From positions 1-61,131 of the forward strand of contig MKUL01000057.1 of NCBI GenBank assembly GCA_001897795.1: a stretch of DNA of 61,131 nt, given 5' to 3'. Of this stretch, positions 35,555 through 44,070 are shown in pieces. The notes under the pieces are model-generated. The model searched no databases, had not been told where the DNA came from, and saw only the letters and a program-made list of their open reading frames with translations. Made by a program: the position numbers and the translations under genes. The stretch is from Alphaproteobacteria bacterium 41-28. Its GTDB lineage: Bacteria > Pseudomonadota > Alphaproteobacteria > UBA9655. Positions within the stretch are counted from its first letter, which is position 1, and each line of letters starts with the position of its first letter.

Positions 35555-38134
35555 ATGATAAAAATAAAATTTTTAGAAAAAAACAATGTAAGCACATTCA
35601 TTAAAACAAGTTCCTCAGTTTTAGCATTGGGATTTGTTCTTACAGCAAGTGCTTTTGCAATGGAAGAGGGTGGTGAGTTTGAGAGAAGTTCTGGAAACGT
35701 GCTTCTATCCAAAAAGGAACTAAAACAAAGGGCAAAGCAAGGTGATTCACAAGCGCAATATGAACTAGGATTGTTATTTAAAGATGGAGGCAATGGCGTT
35801 AATAAAAAACAACCAGTAAAAGCCGCTCGATGGTTTAGCTTAGCTTCTAATAAAAACCATGCTCCCGCTCAACGTGAGTTAGGATTGCTCTATTTGGATG
35901 GCGAGGGAGTTGAAAAAGATGAGAAAAAAGCCGTCTTATTATTTTTGGAAGCTGTTGAGAAGCAGCACATACCTGCATACCGAAGTTTAGGCTATGTACA
36001 TTTGTATGGCCTCGGAGTTACGAAGGACGCACAAAAGGCGGTTTCTTTCTATCGGTTTGCTGCTGAAAAAGGGGATATAAACTCTCAATTCTATTTGGGC
36101 AAGTTGTATTTCGAGGGATTGGAAATAAAAGAAAATAAAAAAGAAGCAGCTAGGCTATTCGCGCTTGCTGCTGAGCAAGGAGATCCAGATGCTCAATTTC
36201 AGTTAGGAAGTATGTATTCTAACGGCGAAGGGGTAGAAAAGAATAAAGAGGCTGGAATATACCTCTTCAATTTAGCTGCTGAACAAGGGCATGCAGATGC
36301 TCAATTTCAGTTAGGGATAATGTATTACAACCAAGAAGTATTTTCAGATGATTTGTGGTCGATACTTGAGAAAGGAGCAACACCAGTAAAAGTAGATGAG
36401 AATGAAGCCATAAAAAAATGGTACAGCGAAAACGAGGGCAAAGGTCTGCTGATGAAGATAAACGATAACTCAAGAGAAGACGCCCAGAAAGCATCTCTCA
36501 GAGAAGCAATGGAGCTATTCAAGCTTGCTGCTAAGCAAGGACATACAAAAGCTCAACTTAAACTATTAGAACTTTCTATAGAACAGGGAGATGCAAAAAC
36601 GGAATTTGAGTTAGGAGATATGTATAATGAATTTAGCATCCTTGGATTTTGTGAATTTGAATCGATTGACTTTATGTTATCTGAAGAAGCAAAGAGCGAG
36701 GTGCTCAAAAGAGCAGCCAAGCTATTTAAGTCAGCTGCTGAGAAAGGGGAGGCAAATGCTCAGTTTGAGTTAGGAACTCTGTATTTATGCGGCAAAGGGG
36801 TAGAAAAAGATGAAAAAGAGGGAGTTCGTTTATATCGTTTGGCCGCTGACCAAGGACTTGCAGAGGCCCAATATTCTTTAGCATATCAGTATTTGGATGG
36901 CAAAGGAGTAGAAAGAGATGAAAAAGAAGGAATACGTCTACTGTGTTTGGCAGCTCAAGGAAATGTAATTTATCAATATAGCGTGGGGTGCATATTTTAT
37001 GAAGGCAAGAAAGTAGCAAAGGATTTGAGAGAAGCAGCTAAATGGTTTAGAATGGCTTCTGATCGAGGGGATCAAACAGCTCAATGTAAGTTAGGAATGA
37101 TGTATTATCACGGACGAGGCATTGAAAAAGATGATAAAGAAGCAGCTAAGCTATTCAAGTTAGCCGCCGAACAAAATGATACAAAAGCTCAATACAAATT
37201 AGGCATGATGTACCTGGAGAATAAGGGGGTGGAAAAAGATACGGAAGAGGGAATACGTCTACTTCGTTTGGTTGCCCATGAAAAATATGCTAAAGCTGGG
37301 TATAAATATAAGCTAGGAATGATGTATTTGGAAGGCAAAGGGGTAGAAAAAGATGAAGAGGAGGGAATACGTCTCCTCAGTTTGGCTACTGAACAAGAAC
37401 ACTCCAAGGCTCGAGCTTCCCTATATCATTTAGCTACTGACCAAGGAAATGCTAAAGCTCAAGTTAATTTAGGGGTGCTATATCGAGATGGCACAGGAGT
37501 AGAGAAAGATGAAAAAGAAGCAGAGAAATTATTCCTTTTAGCTGCTAATCAGGGAGATGCTGAAGCTCCTTTTTTCCTTGGCGAAATGTACATGACTGGA
37601 CTAGGAGTCGATAAAAATGAACAAAAAGCAATACATTATTATTGCACGGCTGCCCGCTTAGGACATACTAAGACTCAGTTAATGTTGGGGGGGATGTATT
37701 GTTGTGGAGACATAGTAGAAAAGGACGAGGTAAAGGGAGTTGCTTATTTTCGTATGGCTGCCGAACGTGGGGATGCTGTTGGTCAATACCTTTTAGCTCT
37801 GGCATACACAAATGGAGAGGGAGTTAAAAAAAATGAAAAAGAAGGAGTACGTCTACTTCATTTGGCTGCTGATCAGAAAGATGCTGAAGCTCAATTTTAC
37901 CTTGCTGGAGTGTACAGGAATGGACAAGGAGTTGAAAAAGATGAACGAAAAGGAGCAGATTATTATCGTCTAGCCGCTGGTCAAGGACATACTAAGGCGC
38001 AATTAATTTTGGGAGCGATGCATCTGACTGGACAAGGGGTTGAAGAAGACTTAGAAAAGGGAATACGTCTACTCAGTTTGGCTGCTGATCAGGGAAATAC
38101 AGATGCTCAGGCTTTGCTTGACGAAATGTTCTAA
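35555..38134 (+). CDS. Large exported Sel1-repeat protein
   Basis: An export signal (FIKTSSSVLALGFVLTASAFAM, cleavage near residue 35) is followed by roughly 20 Sel1 repeats of 36 residues across nearly the whole 859-residue protein, for example AQYELGLLFKDGGNG, AQREL GLLYLDGEGVEKDEKKA and AQFELGTLYLCGKGVEKDEKEG. No other domain is visible. Such solenoids mediate protein contacts. TAGGAGG precedes the ATG. It occupies the position relative to regulator 1 that lasso precursors occupy relative to regulators 2 and 3, so it is probably the regulated target there. Confidence 0.82.
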   Translation: MIKIKFLEKNNVSTFIKTSSSVLALGFVLTASAFAMEEGGEFERSSGNVLLSKKELKQRAKQGDSQAQYELGLLFKDGGNGVNKKQPVKAARWFSLASNKNHAPAQRELGLLYLDGEGVEKDEKKAVLLFLEAVEKQHIPAYRSLGYVHLYGLGVTKDAQKAVSFYRFAAEKGDINSQFYLGKLYFEGLEIKENKKEAARLFALAAEQGDPDAQFQLGSMYSNGEGVEKNKEAGIYLFNLAAEQGHADAQFQLGIMYYNQEVFSDDLWSILEKGATPVKVDENEAIKKWYSENEGKGLLMKINDNSREDAQKASLREAMELFKLAAKQGHTKAQLKLLELSIEQGDAKTEFELGDMYNEFSILGFCEFESIDFMLSEEAKSEVLKRAAKLFKSAAEKGEANAQFELGTLYLCGKGVEKDEKEGVRLYRLAADQGLAEAQYSLAYQYLDGKGVERDEKEGIRLLCLAAQGNVIYQYSVGCIFYEGKKVAKDLREAAKWFRMASDRGDQTAQCKLGMMYYHGRGIEKDDKEAAKLFKLAAEQNDTKAQYKLGMMYLENKGVEKDTEEGIRLLRLVAHEKYAKAGYKYKLGMMYLEGKGVEKDEEEGIRLLSLATEQEHSKARASLYHLATDQGNAKAQVNLGVLYRDGTGVEKDEKEAEKLFLLAANQGDAEAPFFLGEMYMTGLGVDKNEQKAIHYYCTAARLGHTKTQLMLGGMYCCGDIVEKDEVKGVAYFRMAAERGDAVGQYLLALAYTNGEGVKKNEKEGVRLLHLAADQKDAEAQFYLAGVYRNGQGVEKDERKGADYYRLAAGQGHTKAQLILGAMHLTGQGVEEDLEKGIRLLSLAADQGNTDAQALLDEMF

Positions 38135-38360
38135 CTTATATTTATTTCTAACTTCTTTGGCTTAATCTATGCAAAAATTTTATTAAATTTGGAGTGCTTC
38201 CTGAGGAATTTAATTCAAATCAAATAAAAATTTAGTATTAATAATATAGTAATTTTTTAGAAGAATTATAGAAAAATCACTTAAGAGCGTACTAAAGTAG
38301 GTTAGGCTGTAAGTCTGAAGTAATAATAAAAAGAGAGAAAATAAATGGTTTACAGCATGG

Positions 38361-38471
38361 TCTTTCGTAAATGTGTTGAAAAATATAGAATTAGGCCAGT
38401 TTTGGGAAGAAGTCATCTCTATATTCTCAATCAGTCGCGATACCCTAAATTGTTGGATAGTCGCCTGTTAA
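38361..38471 (+). pseudogene. Transposase N-terminal remnant (HTH)
   Basis: A short frame reads LKNIELGQFWEEVISIFSIS RDTLNCWIV, which looks like the helix-turn-helix start of IS630-type transposases (F-x-I-S-R-D-T-L-x-x-W). There is no start codon and it ends in a stop. Identification is weak and rests on this one motif. Confidence 0.35.
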
Positions 38472-38563
38472 GAGGCTAAATTCAAGTTATAAGAAAGAAG
38501 GATTAAGAGTCGAGGGGAGCAATTTCTTCCCAAAGTGAGGGTTAAAATAAAGACAAAAAGATC

Positions 38564-38806
38564 TCAGATCCGGCGGAGCAGGAGCCTGAAGTTGTGACCA
38601 ATTCCTGAGAAGAGGGCATTAGTTAAGCTGCTCTCTTGCTCATGAATACTACTGGAACCCTGCAGCTGAAATAATCCATCTCCTCCATTCCCATAACAAT
38701 CACTTCGATTACTTGGATCCTTAATGCTTAGGCCACAGCGCTTCAGTTTTTCATCCCTGGAACATGAGTCCGCAAAAAGGATTAGGCCTTGAAAAGCAGG
38801 AAGCAA
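38564..38806 (-). pseudogene. IS5-family transposase C-terminal remnant
   Basis: The end of the frame, LTNALFSGIGHNFRLLLRRI, matches the common IS5-group C-terminus (N-A-x-L-x-x-x-G-x-N-F-R-L-L-L-R). The preceding part is compatible with the region after the catalytic core but is damaged. It lies among other mobile remnants between the Sel1 gene and the second traD copy. The rest of 38135-38880 holds no intact gene. Confidence 0.5.
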
Positions 38807-38880
38807 TTTTCATTAAATCTGCCTTTCTTCAAAAATCATATATCTTTCAAAATTGTTTATGATTAGTCTCCTTATTTTTT

Positions 38881-38943
38881 TTATTCCTCCTCCCTTATGA
38901 TCTTATTAAGAATGTCCCCAAATAATATTGTTGCTTGTCTTAG
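38881..38943 (-). pseudogene. 3' scrap of a second integrase gene
   Basis: The reading LRQATILFGDILNKIIREEE then stop parallels the end of the intact integrase at 57639 (LRQATALFGSNLDKIIEKEA). Only about 20 codons remain. It directly precedes the leader of the second traD copy, so an int-traD junction of another element copy is preserved here. Confidence 0.75.
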
Positions 38944-38974
38944 TATAAACATAGCTTTTCTGTTGGAGTAGCGT

Positions 38975-39261
38975 ATGACACAAACCAATCTCATTGAAAA
39001 ACGAAAAAAGCTTGAGCAACGAAAAAATCGTCTCAAGCAACTCGAGGCATCCTTAAATGTTCAAGACAGGAAAAATCGAACCCGCAGACTCATTGAGTTG
39101 GGGGGCTTGTTTCTAAAGCTCGATTAGACGACTGGAATTCGAATGCACTTTTAGGAGGCCTTCTCTTTTTAAAAGAAAAAGAATCTGACCCGAAACAAAT
39201 GGGAGCGTGGATTCATAAAGGAGGTGTTGCTTTTTCTTCTGAAAAAAAAGTCAAGCCATGA
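38975..39261 (+). pseudogene. Second small traD, frameshifted
   Basis: The copy matches 31290-31577 along its length, including about 30 bases of leader (ATAAACATAGCTTTTCTGTT). A single G is missing in the run after GAGTT, where the intact copy has TTA then six G, so the frame closes early after RRLIELGGLF. The rest of the frame (DDWNSNALLGGLLFLKE) is still readable one base over. A homopolymer indel could also be a sequencing error. Confidence 0.8.
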
Positions 39262-39418
39262 AGCCCGTCATTGTGAAGTTTGAAGAAAAACCTTCGAATG
39301 AGATGAGAAGTTCTCTGGCCTTAAATGAAATTCCCTTCGTCAGGAATGGAAAGAATATACAAATATTGAAGAACTCAAAAGTTTAATCGCTTCTTATAAG
39401 GCCTCTATCGCTGAATAA
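39258..39418 (+). pseudogene. Small transfer-region gene after traD, frameshifted
   Basis: The ATG at 39258 overlaps the traD stop. It reads MKPVIVKFEEKPSNEMRSSL and, after a shift near 39335, LRQEWKEYTNIEELKSLIAS to TAA at 39418. The pattern of a K-F-x-x-K-P-S start and R-x-E-W block resembles a small protein found after traD in such elements; its role is not known to me. A shorter trace of the same start follows the first traD copy at 31577. Confidence 0.5.
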
Positions 39419-39446
39419 AAAATAAAGATAATTCGGGATAATAAAA

Positions 39447-42400
39447 CTATTGTTCAAGAATTTTGAGGTTGAATTGAATCCTTCTGACATGAGGAGAATC
39501 TTCTGTAAAATTGGCTTTTACAATTTCAAGGGCTTGTTTTAAGCAATCGATGGCCTGGATTTTAAAGTTTTGGGCGACTTTTGTGTCTCCTCTCTCTCGT
39601 GTGTAAATGGATTTTTTCAGATACACTTCTGCTAAGCTTTCTGAACATGTATAACTATCAGGATGTTCATTCTGTTGTAATATTCTCAAGGATTCTTTTA
39701 AGAGATTTTCAGCGGTTTCTAAACGCCCTTCTTTAAGATAAGTTTGTCCAATGCTCCTTAAAAGTCGCCCTATTTCAAGATGTTGTTTTCCATAACGCTT
39801 TTCACACATTAAGAGACATTTTTTAAATAAACTCTTTGCTTTTTCGTAATAGCCTCGTTCTTTATAGATCTCCCCCAAGTATACCAAGGCATCTAAAAGC
39901 TTTATATTTTCACTTTCAAGTAGATTTTCTAAAGTAACAACACTCTGCTCAATTAGGCTTTGAGCCTTTTCAAAATTATTTAATTTTTGATAGATAACTC
40001 CTAGATTTAGTAAGCTCCAGCCCTGCTGAAGACAATTTTCGGGGTAATGATCTTTATTAATTATATAGCCTGTTTCGATTAACTTCTTAGCTCTTTCATA
40101 ATGGCCTAGTTCCATATAGACATTCCCCAAGTAACCAAAAACTAAAGCAGTTTTGGGGTGAGAGTCCCCAAAACTTTTTTGATAAATTTTAAAAGCCCGT
40201 TCCAGTAAATTTTTGGACTTTTGGTAATTTCCTAGATATTTATATGTGTGTCCCAATTGTGTTAAAGACCAAGCAATATCAAGAGTATTTTCAGTAAAAT
40301 ATTTCTCATAAATTAAAAGACTCTGTTCAAGCAATTTTTTAGATTTTTCATAATTTCCTAATTCCCTATTAACAATTCCTAAAGCAACTATACTCCAGGC
40401 AATCTCAATGTGATTTTCTGAAAAGGATTTTTTATAAATAATTAGACTCTTTTCTATTAACTTCTTAGCTTTTTCATGATGTCCTAAGTATCTATAAACA
40501 CTACCTAAGTTTAGTAAAATCCGCGCAACCTTAGAATTTTTCTCGATATAGTTTTTATTTAAATATGAAAGACTTTTCTCGAGTGTTTCTTTTGCTTTTA
40601 TATCATAACCTAGATAAAAATAAATAAACCCTAATTGACCACCTATAAGTCCTTTTATAATATTATTTAATAAGTTAATATGAGTTAAAAACTTTTCAGA
40701 ATGTCCTGCTAAAAGATTGATCATTAAAATATTATCTTCGTCTATGGCCTTTGCCATATACTTTTCCAGAACACTAGAAATATTTTGTAAAAAATCTTTA
40801 TTCTTTTCTAAAGCTAATAATTTTATAAGATAAGTCAAGCTTATTTCCTGAGTACTTCGGTGAATAGAAAACGTTGGCTCCACAGTAGCAGTAGAGGAAT
40901 CATTAGTAATAAGAGAATACTTTTTTAAATTAAAAATAAAATTATCGACAACAATTTGATTTTTGAATTTGTTTAATAAATCTCTTGGAATGTTCTGAGA
41001 GTCAATTAAACTTACCATTAGTAAAAGATCGCAAAAATCTTTATGTGCATTTATAATATTTTGTAGAGATAAAATAATTATTCGATATCGTGTATTTGTA
41101 TAATTACCTATTTCCTTTAAAAGATTTTCTTGAGCGCTTGCAAAGTCATTATTAAAGTTAAATAAATTTTCTAGATATTTTCTATATGAAATATTTGTTG
41201 TTTTTATATAATAAGCAGCGATGGACACGTCCAAAGGAAAGGGAGGGATTTTTTCTAAAAAATATTTTGCTTCTTCAGTTTGAGTCTCTGTAAAAGCAGG
41301 TGAATTCTCTTTTACAATGATTTTTTTAAAAAGGTAAAGTTTTTGAAGGGGTGTTAATTCTCCGAGGAAAATAACATGATTAACATGGTTATTGCTTCCA
41401 ACGTTACTATTACGTGTGGTTAAGATAATTTTCCCTTGCCTCCATATATTGGAATCTTGAGGAAAATATTTTTGAATATCTGTAAATGTTTCTACGTTAT
41501 CATAAATTAAAATCCAATTTCTTGTTGATTTTAGGTGTTCATTTACAAATTGGATTATCTTATCCTCTTTTTCTAGAGTATCTTTAATTGCTTGAATACT
41601 TCTTAAAACTTTTTGATCTACCTCTCTTTTTGACAAAGCATGGGCTAATTTTTCAAATGATGTATTGAGGCTTTCATGAGTTTCTGCATTAATTTCCCAT
41701 ATAGAGCTTGCCTTTTGCATATGAGCATACTGACGAGCAAGAGTAGTTTTCCCTGCCCCCCCTGGTCCTACCAGAGCTATCGTTTGAATGCCATCTCCCC
41801 TTTTAAGTTTATCATCAATCTGAGCAATGAGCTCCGAGCGATTAAGAAGAACAGATTCGGTAGGAATGACCAAATCAGATCGAAAAGAGAAACTCTCATT
41901 CTTTTGGGTCCAATAGAAGGCTGCAAATCCAGTAAAAAAAAACACTACGATAAAGGATATCACTAACAAAGGGTTGCCTTTTATTCGATTGACAAAATAA
42001 GGTTTTGATTTTTCTTGATGTGAAGACATCTTGCGCCATGTTGGCTCAACATGTATTTTCTTACATTTATCTTTAAATTCACCAATGACAGTATCAATGT
42101 TATGATGTGGAAGGATTTTTTTAAGAATTGTGAAAAACGTAAAATAATAATTTTCATGTTTTGCGAAATCGACAACATCAAAATTCATGATTTCATTAGG
42201 AGTATCTTTATAATTTCTTCTTTCCTGAAGAAGAAAAAGAATTTTATTTGAACTTTGGACTGCTTTTTGAAGAAGAAAAATCTCTTGGTCTTTCAAAGTG
42301 TTTGGCAAAATAAAGATCCCATGATCTCCTTCTTTTTTTCGTGCAGCACTTAAGACTACGATGCCGGTAAGATTTAAATGAGATTTGAGGTGGGTTATAA

Positions 42401-42788
42401 GAGGGATTTTGTCTTTTCCAACAATAAAATAACAACGAAAGTCCTCTTCTCGATTCAACTTTGAAATATCTTTTAAGCTTTTTTCAAAAAGCATATTCAT
42501 TCGTAAGAGGGAGTAATACTTTCTCAAAATAGGAAGCTTATCTGAAGCTTCGATAAAATCAATAATGCCTTCGCGTGTATTACATTTAAGCTTAGACATT
42601 ATATTGCGGATATGGGTTTCGACAGTTCTTGGATCGATCGATAAAAAAAACGCCGTTTTGCTTGTTCCTCTTGCACTCAAAAGACAAGCAATTACATCAA
42701 TTTCTCGAATTGTAAAATGAATATTATTAATGGTTGATAAATGCTTTGCGTGGAGGTCTTGAGGAAAGAGTGTTTGTGTTTCTTGCAT
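39447..42788 (-). CDS. LuxR-HTH / TM / NB-ARC / TPR regulator, copy 2
   Basis: A paralogue of the regulators at 31895 and 44071 with the same order: HTH (REIDVIACLLSARGTSKTAF, PRTVETHIRNIMSKL), unknown alpha/beta region, membrane segment (LLVISFIVVFFFTGFAAFYW, about 272-294), NB-ARC (VGPGGAGKTTLARQYA, ILIYDNV, ILTTRN, PPFPLDV) and about ten TPR units (LGSVYRYLGHHEKAKKLIEKSLIIYKK and copies). Its HTH is almost identical to the others, while the TPR part is more diverged, so the three may share DNA sites but sense different partners. It is divergent from the orphan lasso precursor at 43120. Confidence 0.87.
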   Translation of the reverse strand: MQETQTLFPQDLHAKHLSTINNIHFTIREIDVIACLLSARGTSKTAFFLSIDPRTVETHIRNIMSKLKCNTREGIIDFIEASDKLPILRKYYSLLRMNMLFEKSLKDISKLNREEDFRCYFIVGKDKIPLITHLKSHLNLTGIVVLSAARKKEGDHGIFILPNTLKDQEIFLLQKAVQSSNKILFLLQERRNYKDTPNEIMNFDVVDFAKHENYYFTFFTILKKILPHHNIDTVIGEFKDKCKKIHVEPTWRKMSSHQEKSKPYFVNRIKGNPLLVISFIVVFFFTGFAAFYWTQKNESFSFRSDLVIPTESVLLNRSELIAQIDDKLKRGDGIQTIALVGPGGAGKTTLARQYAHMQKASSIWEINAETHESLNTSFEKLAHALSKREVDQKVLRSIQAIKDTLEKEDKIIQFVNEHLKSTRNWILIYDNVETFTDIQKYFPQDSNIWRQGKIILTTRNSNVGSNNHVNHVIFLGELTPLQKLYLFKKIIVKENSPAFTETQTEEAKYFLEKIPPFPLDVSIAAYYIKTTNISYRKYLENLFNFNNDFASAQENLLKEIGNYTNTRYRIIILSLQNIINAHKDFCDLLLMVSLIDSQNIPRDLLNKFKNQIVVDNFIFNLKKYSLITNDSSTATVEPTFSIHRSTQEISLTYLIKLLALEKNKDFLQNISSVLEKYMAKAIDEDNILMINLLAGHSEKFLTHINLLNNIIKGLIGGQLGFIYFYLGYDIKAKETLEKSLSYLNKNYIEKNSKVARILLNLGSVYRYLGHHEKAKKLIEKSLIIYKKSFSENHIEIAWSIVALGIVNRELGNYEKSKKLLEQSLLIYEKYFTENTLDIAWSLTQLGHTYKYLGNYQKSKNLLERAFKIYQKSFGDSHPKTALVFGYLGNVYMELGHYERAKKLIETGYIINKDHYPENCLQQGWSLLNLGVIYQKLNNFEKAQSLIEQSVVTLENLLESENIKLLDALVYLGEIYKERGYYEKAKSLFKKCLLMCEKRYGKQHLEIGRLLRSIGQTYLKEGRLETAENLLKESLRILQQNEHPDSYTCSESLAEVYLKKSIYTRERGDTKVAQNFKIQAIDCLKQALEIVKANFTEDSPHVRRIQFNLKILEQ

Positions 42789-42875
42789 ACAATCGATCTT
42801 TACTCTCCAATTTCTTATTTTACTGCTAGAGATAAGTTCTCCATAACTTTAAGGAAGGAAGAACCTTTATCAATT

Positions 42876-42892
42876 TACGTACTTTCTACGTA
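42876..42892. promoter_or_regulatory. Palindromic box A, copy 2
   Basis: TACGTACTTTCTACGTA, identical to the copies at 35314 and 47495, 88 bases upstream of regulator 2. Confidence 0.65.
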
Positions 42893-42989
42893 GATGCAAT
42901 AAGTTACAAGAAAAAAATGTCACTCTAAAAGGCCTTGCTTTAGCTCAAATTCTCCTCTTTGCGTATTCATTTAAGTCAATTTCCTTATG

Positions 42990-43003
42990 TTCTACGGATA
43001 TTC
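42990..43003 (+). promoter_or_regulatory. Conserved box B, copy 2
   Basis: TTCTACGGATATTC, as in copies 1 and 3, 31 bases before the leader hairpin of the lasso precursor. Confidence 0.5.
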
Positions 43004-43034
43004 ATAATCGTTCAAAGCTGAAAAGATTCTCTCC

Positions 43035-43096
43035 AAGAACCTTGTTTGATAAGCCTCCCTGCCAAATAAGGTTCTTTCTAAAAATGAAATTGGGAG
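43035..43096 (+). promoter_or_regulatory. Conserved leader pseudoknot, copy 2
   Basis: AAGAACCTTGTT (43035-43046) pairs with AATAAGGTTCTT (43065-43076), 12 pairs with one G-U. Loop CTCCC (43055-43059) pairs with GGGAG (43092-43096). It lies 23 bases before the precursor ATG; the GAAAGGA ribosome site is outside it. Confidence 0.62.
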
Positions 43097-43119
43097 CATT
43101 AACATGAAAGGATAAAAAA

Positions 43120-43230
43120 ATGGAAAATATTCAATATGGTGTCGCTTTAGAAGCAAGTGCATCTACTTTAACGCAAGGTCTTGGTGGACGCTTCACTGAA
43201 AGTTGTTGCTCACAACACTATAAATTTTAG
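43120..43230 (+). CDS. Lasso peptide precursor, orphan copy
   Basis: The 36-residue peptide has leader MENIQYGVALEASASTLTQ and core GLGGRFTESCCSQHYKF. Threonine at the second-last leader position, Gly1 and Glu8 are the requirements for a lasso with an eight-residue macrolactam ring. The leader motif YGVxLExxASxLTQ is shared with the precursors at 47739 and 47889. Two adjacent cysteines (C10, C11) are in the loop or tail. GAAAGGA precedes the ATG. No processing genes follow it: the next gene is an F-box protein, so maturation would depend on the B and C proteins encoded 5 kb away. Confidence 0.85.
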   Translation: MENIQYGVALEASASTLTQGLGGRFTESCCSQHYKF

Positions 43231-43368
43231 TTACGTGTAACAAATCTTATGGATAGAGAAGTTCTTTACCAAACAATCAGATTGAAAAACTGAGATACTA
43301 ATTTCTTTTTGGTTTTTCATGCACTTGCCTTGGTGGGGATCTTTTTAAAAGACTGAATTGAAGAAGCT

Positions 43369-44025
43369 ATGTGCAAGAAGAAAAAACATTATTCGAAAAG
43401 CTCCCTAATTTTATTTAAAATTGTAATGGTGATTCTTTTCATAAACCAAAATTGTTATGCCTTAGAAGAAAGAGAATTTGAAGAAGAAGGGCCATGTAAT
43501 ATTTTAATTTCTCTAAAAAAATGTCTAAATTACATCATATGTAACTCATCAATACAGGAAGAAGAAAATGAATTTCTTTCATATTCTTCAGATTTCTTTA
43601 GTCAAAGTGGGATTACAGCCCTCCCCACGGAGGTTTTGCATAAAATTTGCTACGAGCTTTCTCCTTTAAACATTCTCTACTTATCAATGGCTTCAAAAAA
43701 TATTGAAGGAAAAATCGATGATAGATTTTGGAAAACGTACCTTAAAATACATAAATGGGATATATGGAGTGATTCTGTCTCCTTCAAAAAGGTTGCTTTC
43801 GCTCATTATTGGTTTAAGGAGGGAAACCTAGGTAAAGCTGCTCATTTAAATCATCCCAGAGCTATAAAAATCTTGGAAAACAGAAAAAAAATAAAAGAAG
43901 AAAAATATGAACAATATAAAATGATAAGTCCATATGGAATGAGAGAAAGTCATTTTTATATTTGGCCCCAAATCAGGGTGCGTATGATGAGAAATCATTT
44001 AATTTGGGAGAGAGAATTTTATTAA
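43369..44025 (+). CDS. Exported F-box-like protein, candidate effector
   Basis: Residues 1-34 form an export signal (SSLILFKIVMVILFINQNCYAL). Residues about 83-125 match an F-box: ALPTEVLHKICYELSPLNIL YLSMASKNI, then DDRFWKTYLKIHKW. F-boxes recruit eukaryotic SCF ubiquitin ligases, so this would be a host-directed effector. The rest is basic and helical without repeats. It follows the orphan lasso precursor by 138 bases and may share its promoter. Weak overall similarity could mislead, but the L-P-x-E-V-L…I, L…S…D-x-x-W-K pattern is good. Confidence 0.62.
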   Translation: MCKKKKHYSKSSLILFKIVMVILFINQNCYALEEREFEEEGPCNILISLKKCLNYIICNSSIQEEENEFLSYSSDFFSQSGITALPTEVLHKICYELSPLNILYLSMASKNIEGKIDDRFWKTYLKIHKWDIWSDSVSFKKVAFAHYWFKEGNLGKAAHLNHPRAIKILENRKKIKEEKYEQYKMISPYGMRESHFYIWPQIRVRMMRNHLIWEREFY

Positions 44026-44070
44026 AATGAATAAAAATAACTTTGTGGGCTTTACCTAGCCCCTCCTCAT

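Noticed and set aside
43231..43368. A possible second precursor after the orphan lasso gene.
   Set aside because: No frame with the YGV…LTQG leader end or a Gly1-Glu8 core was found between the precursor and the F-box gene.
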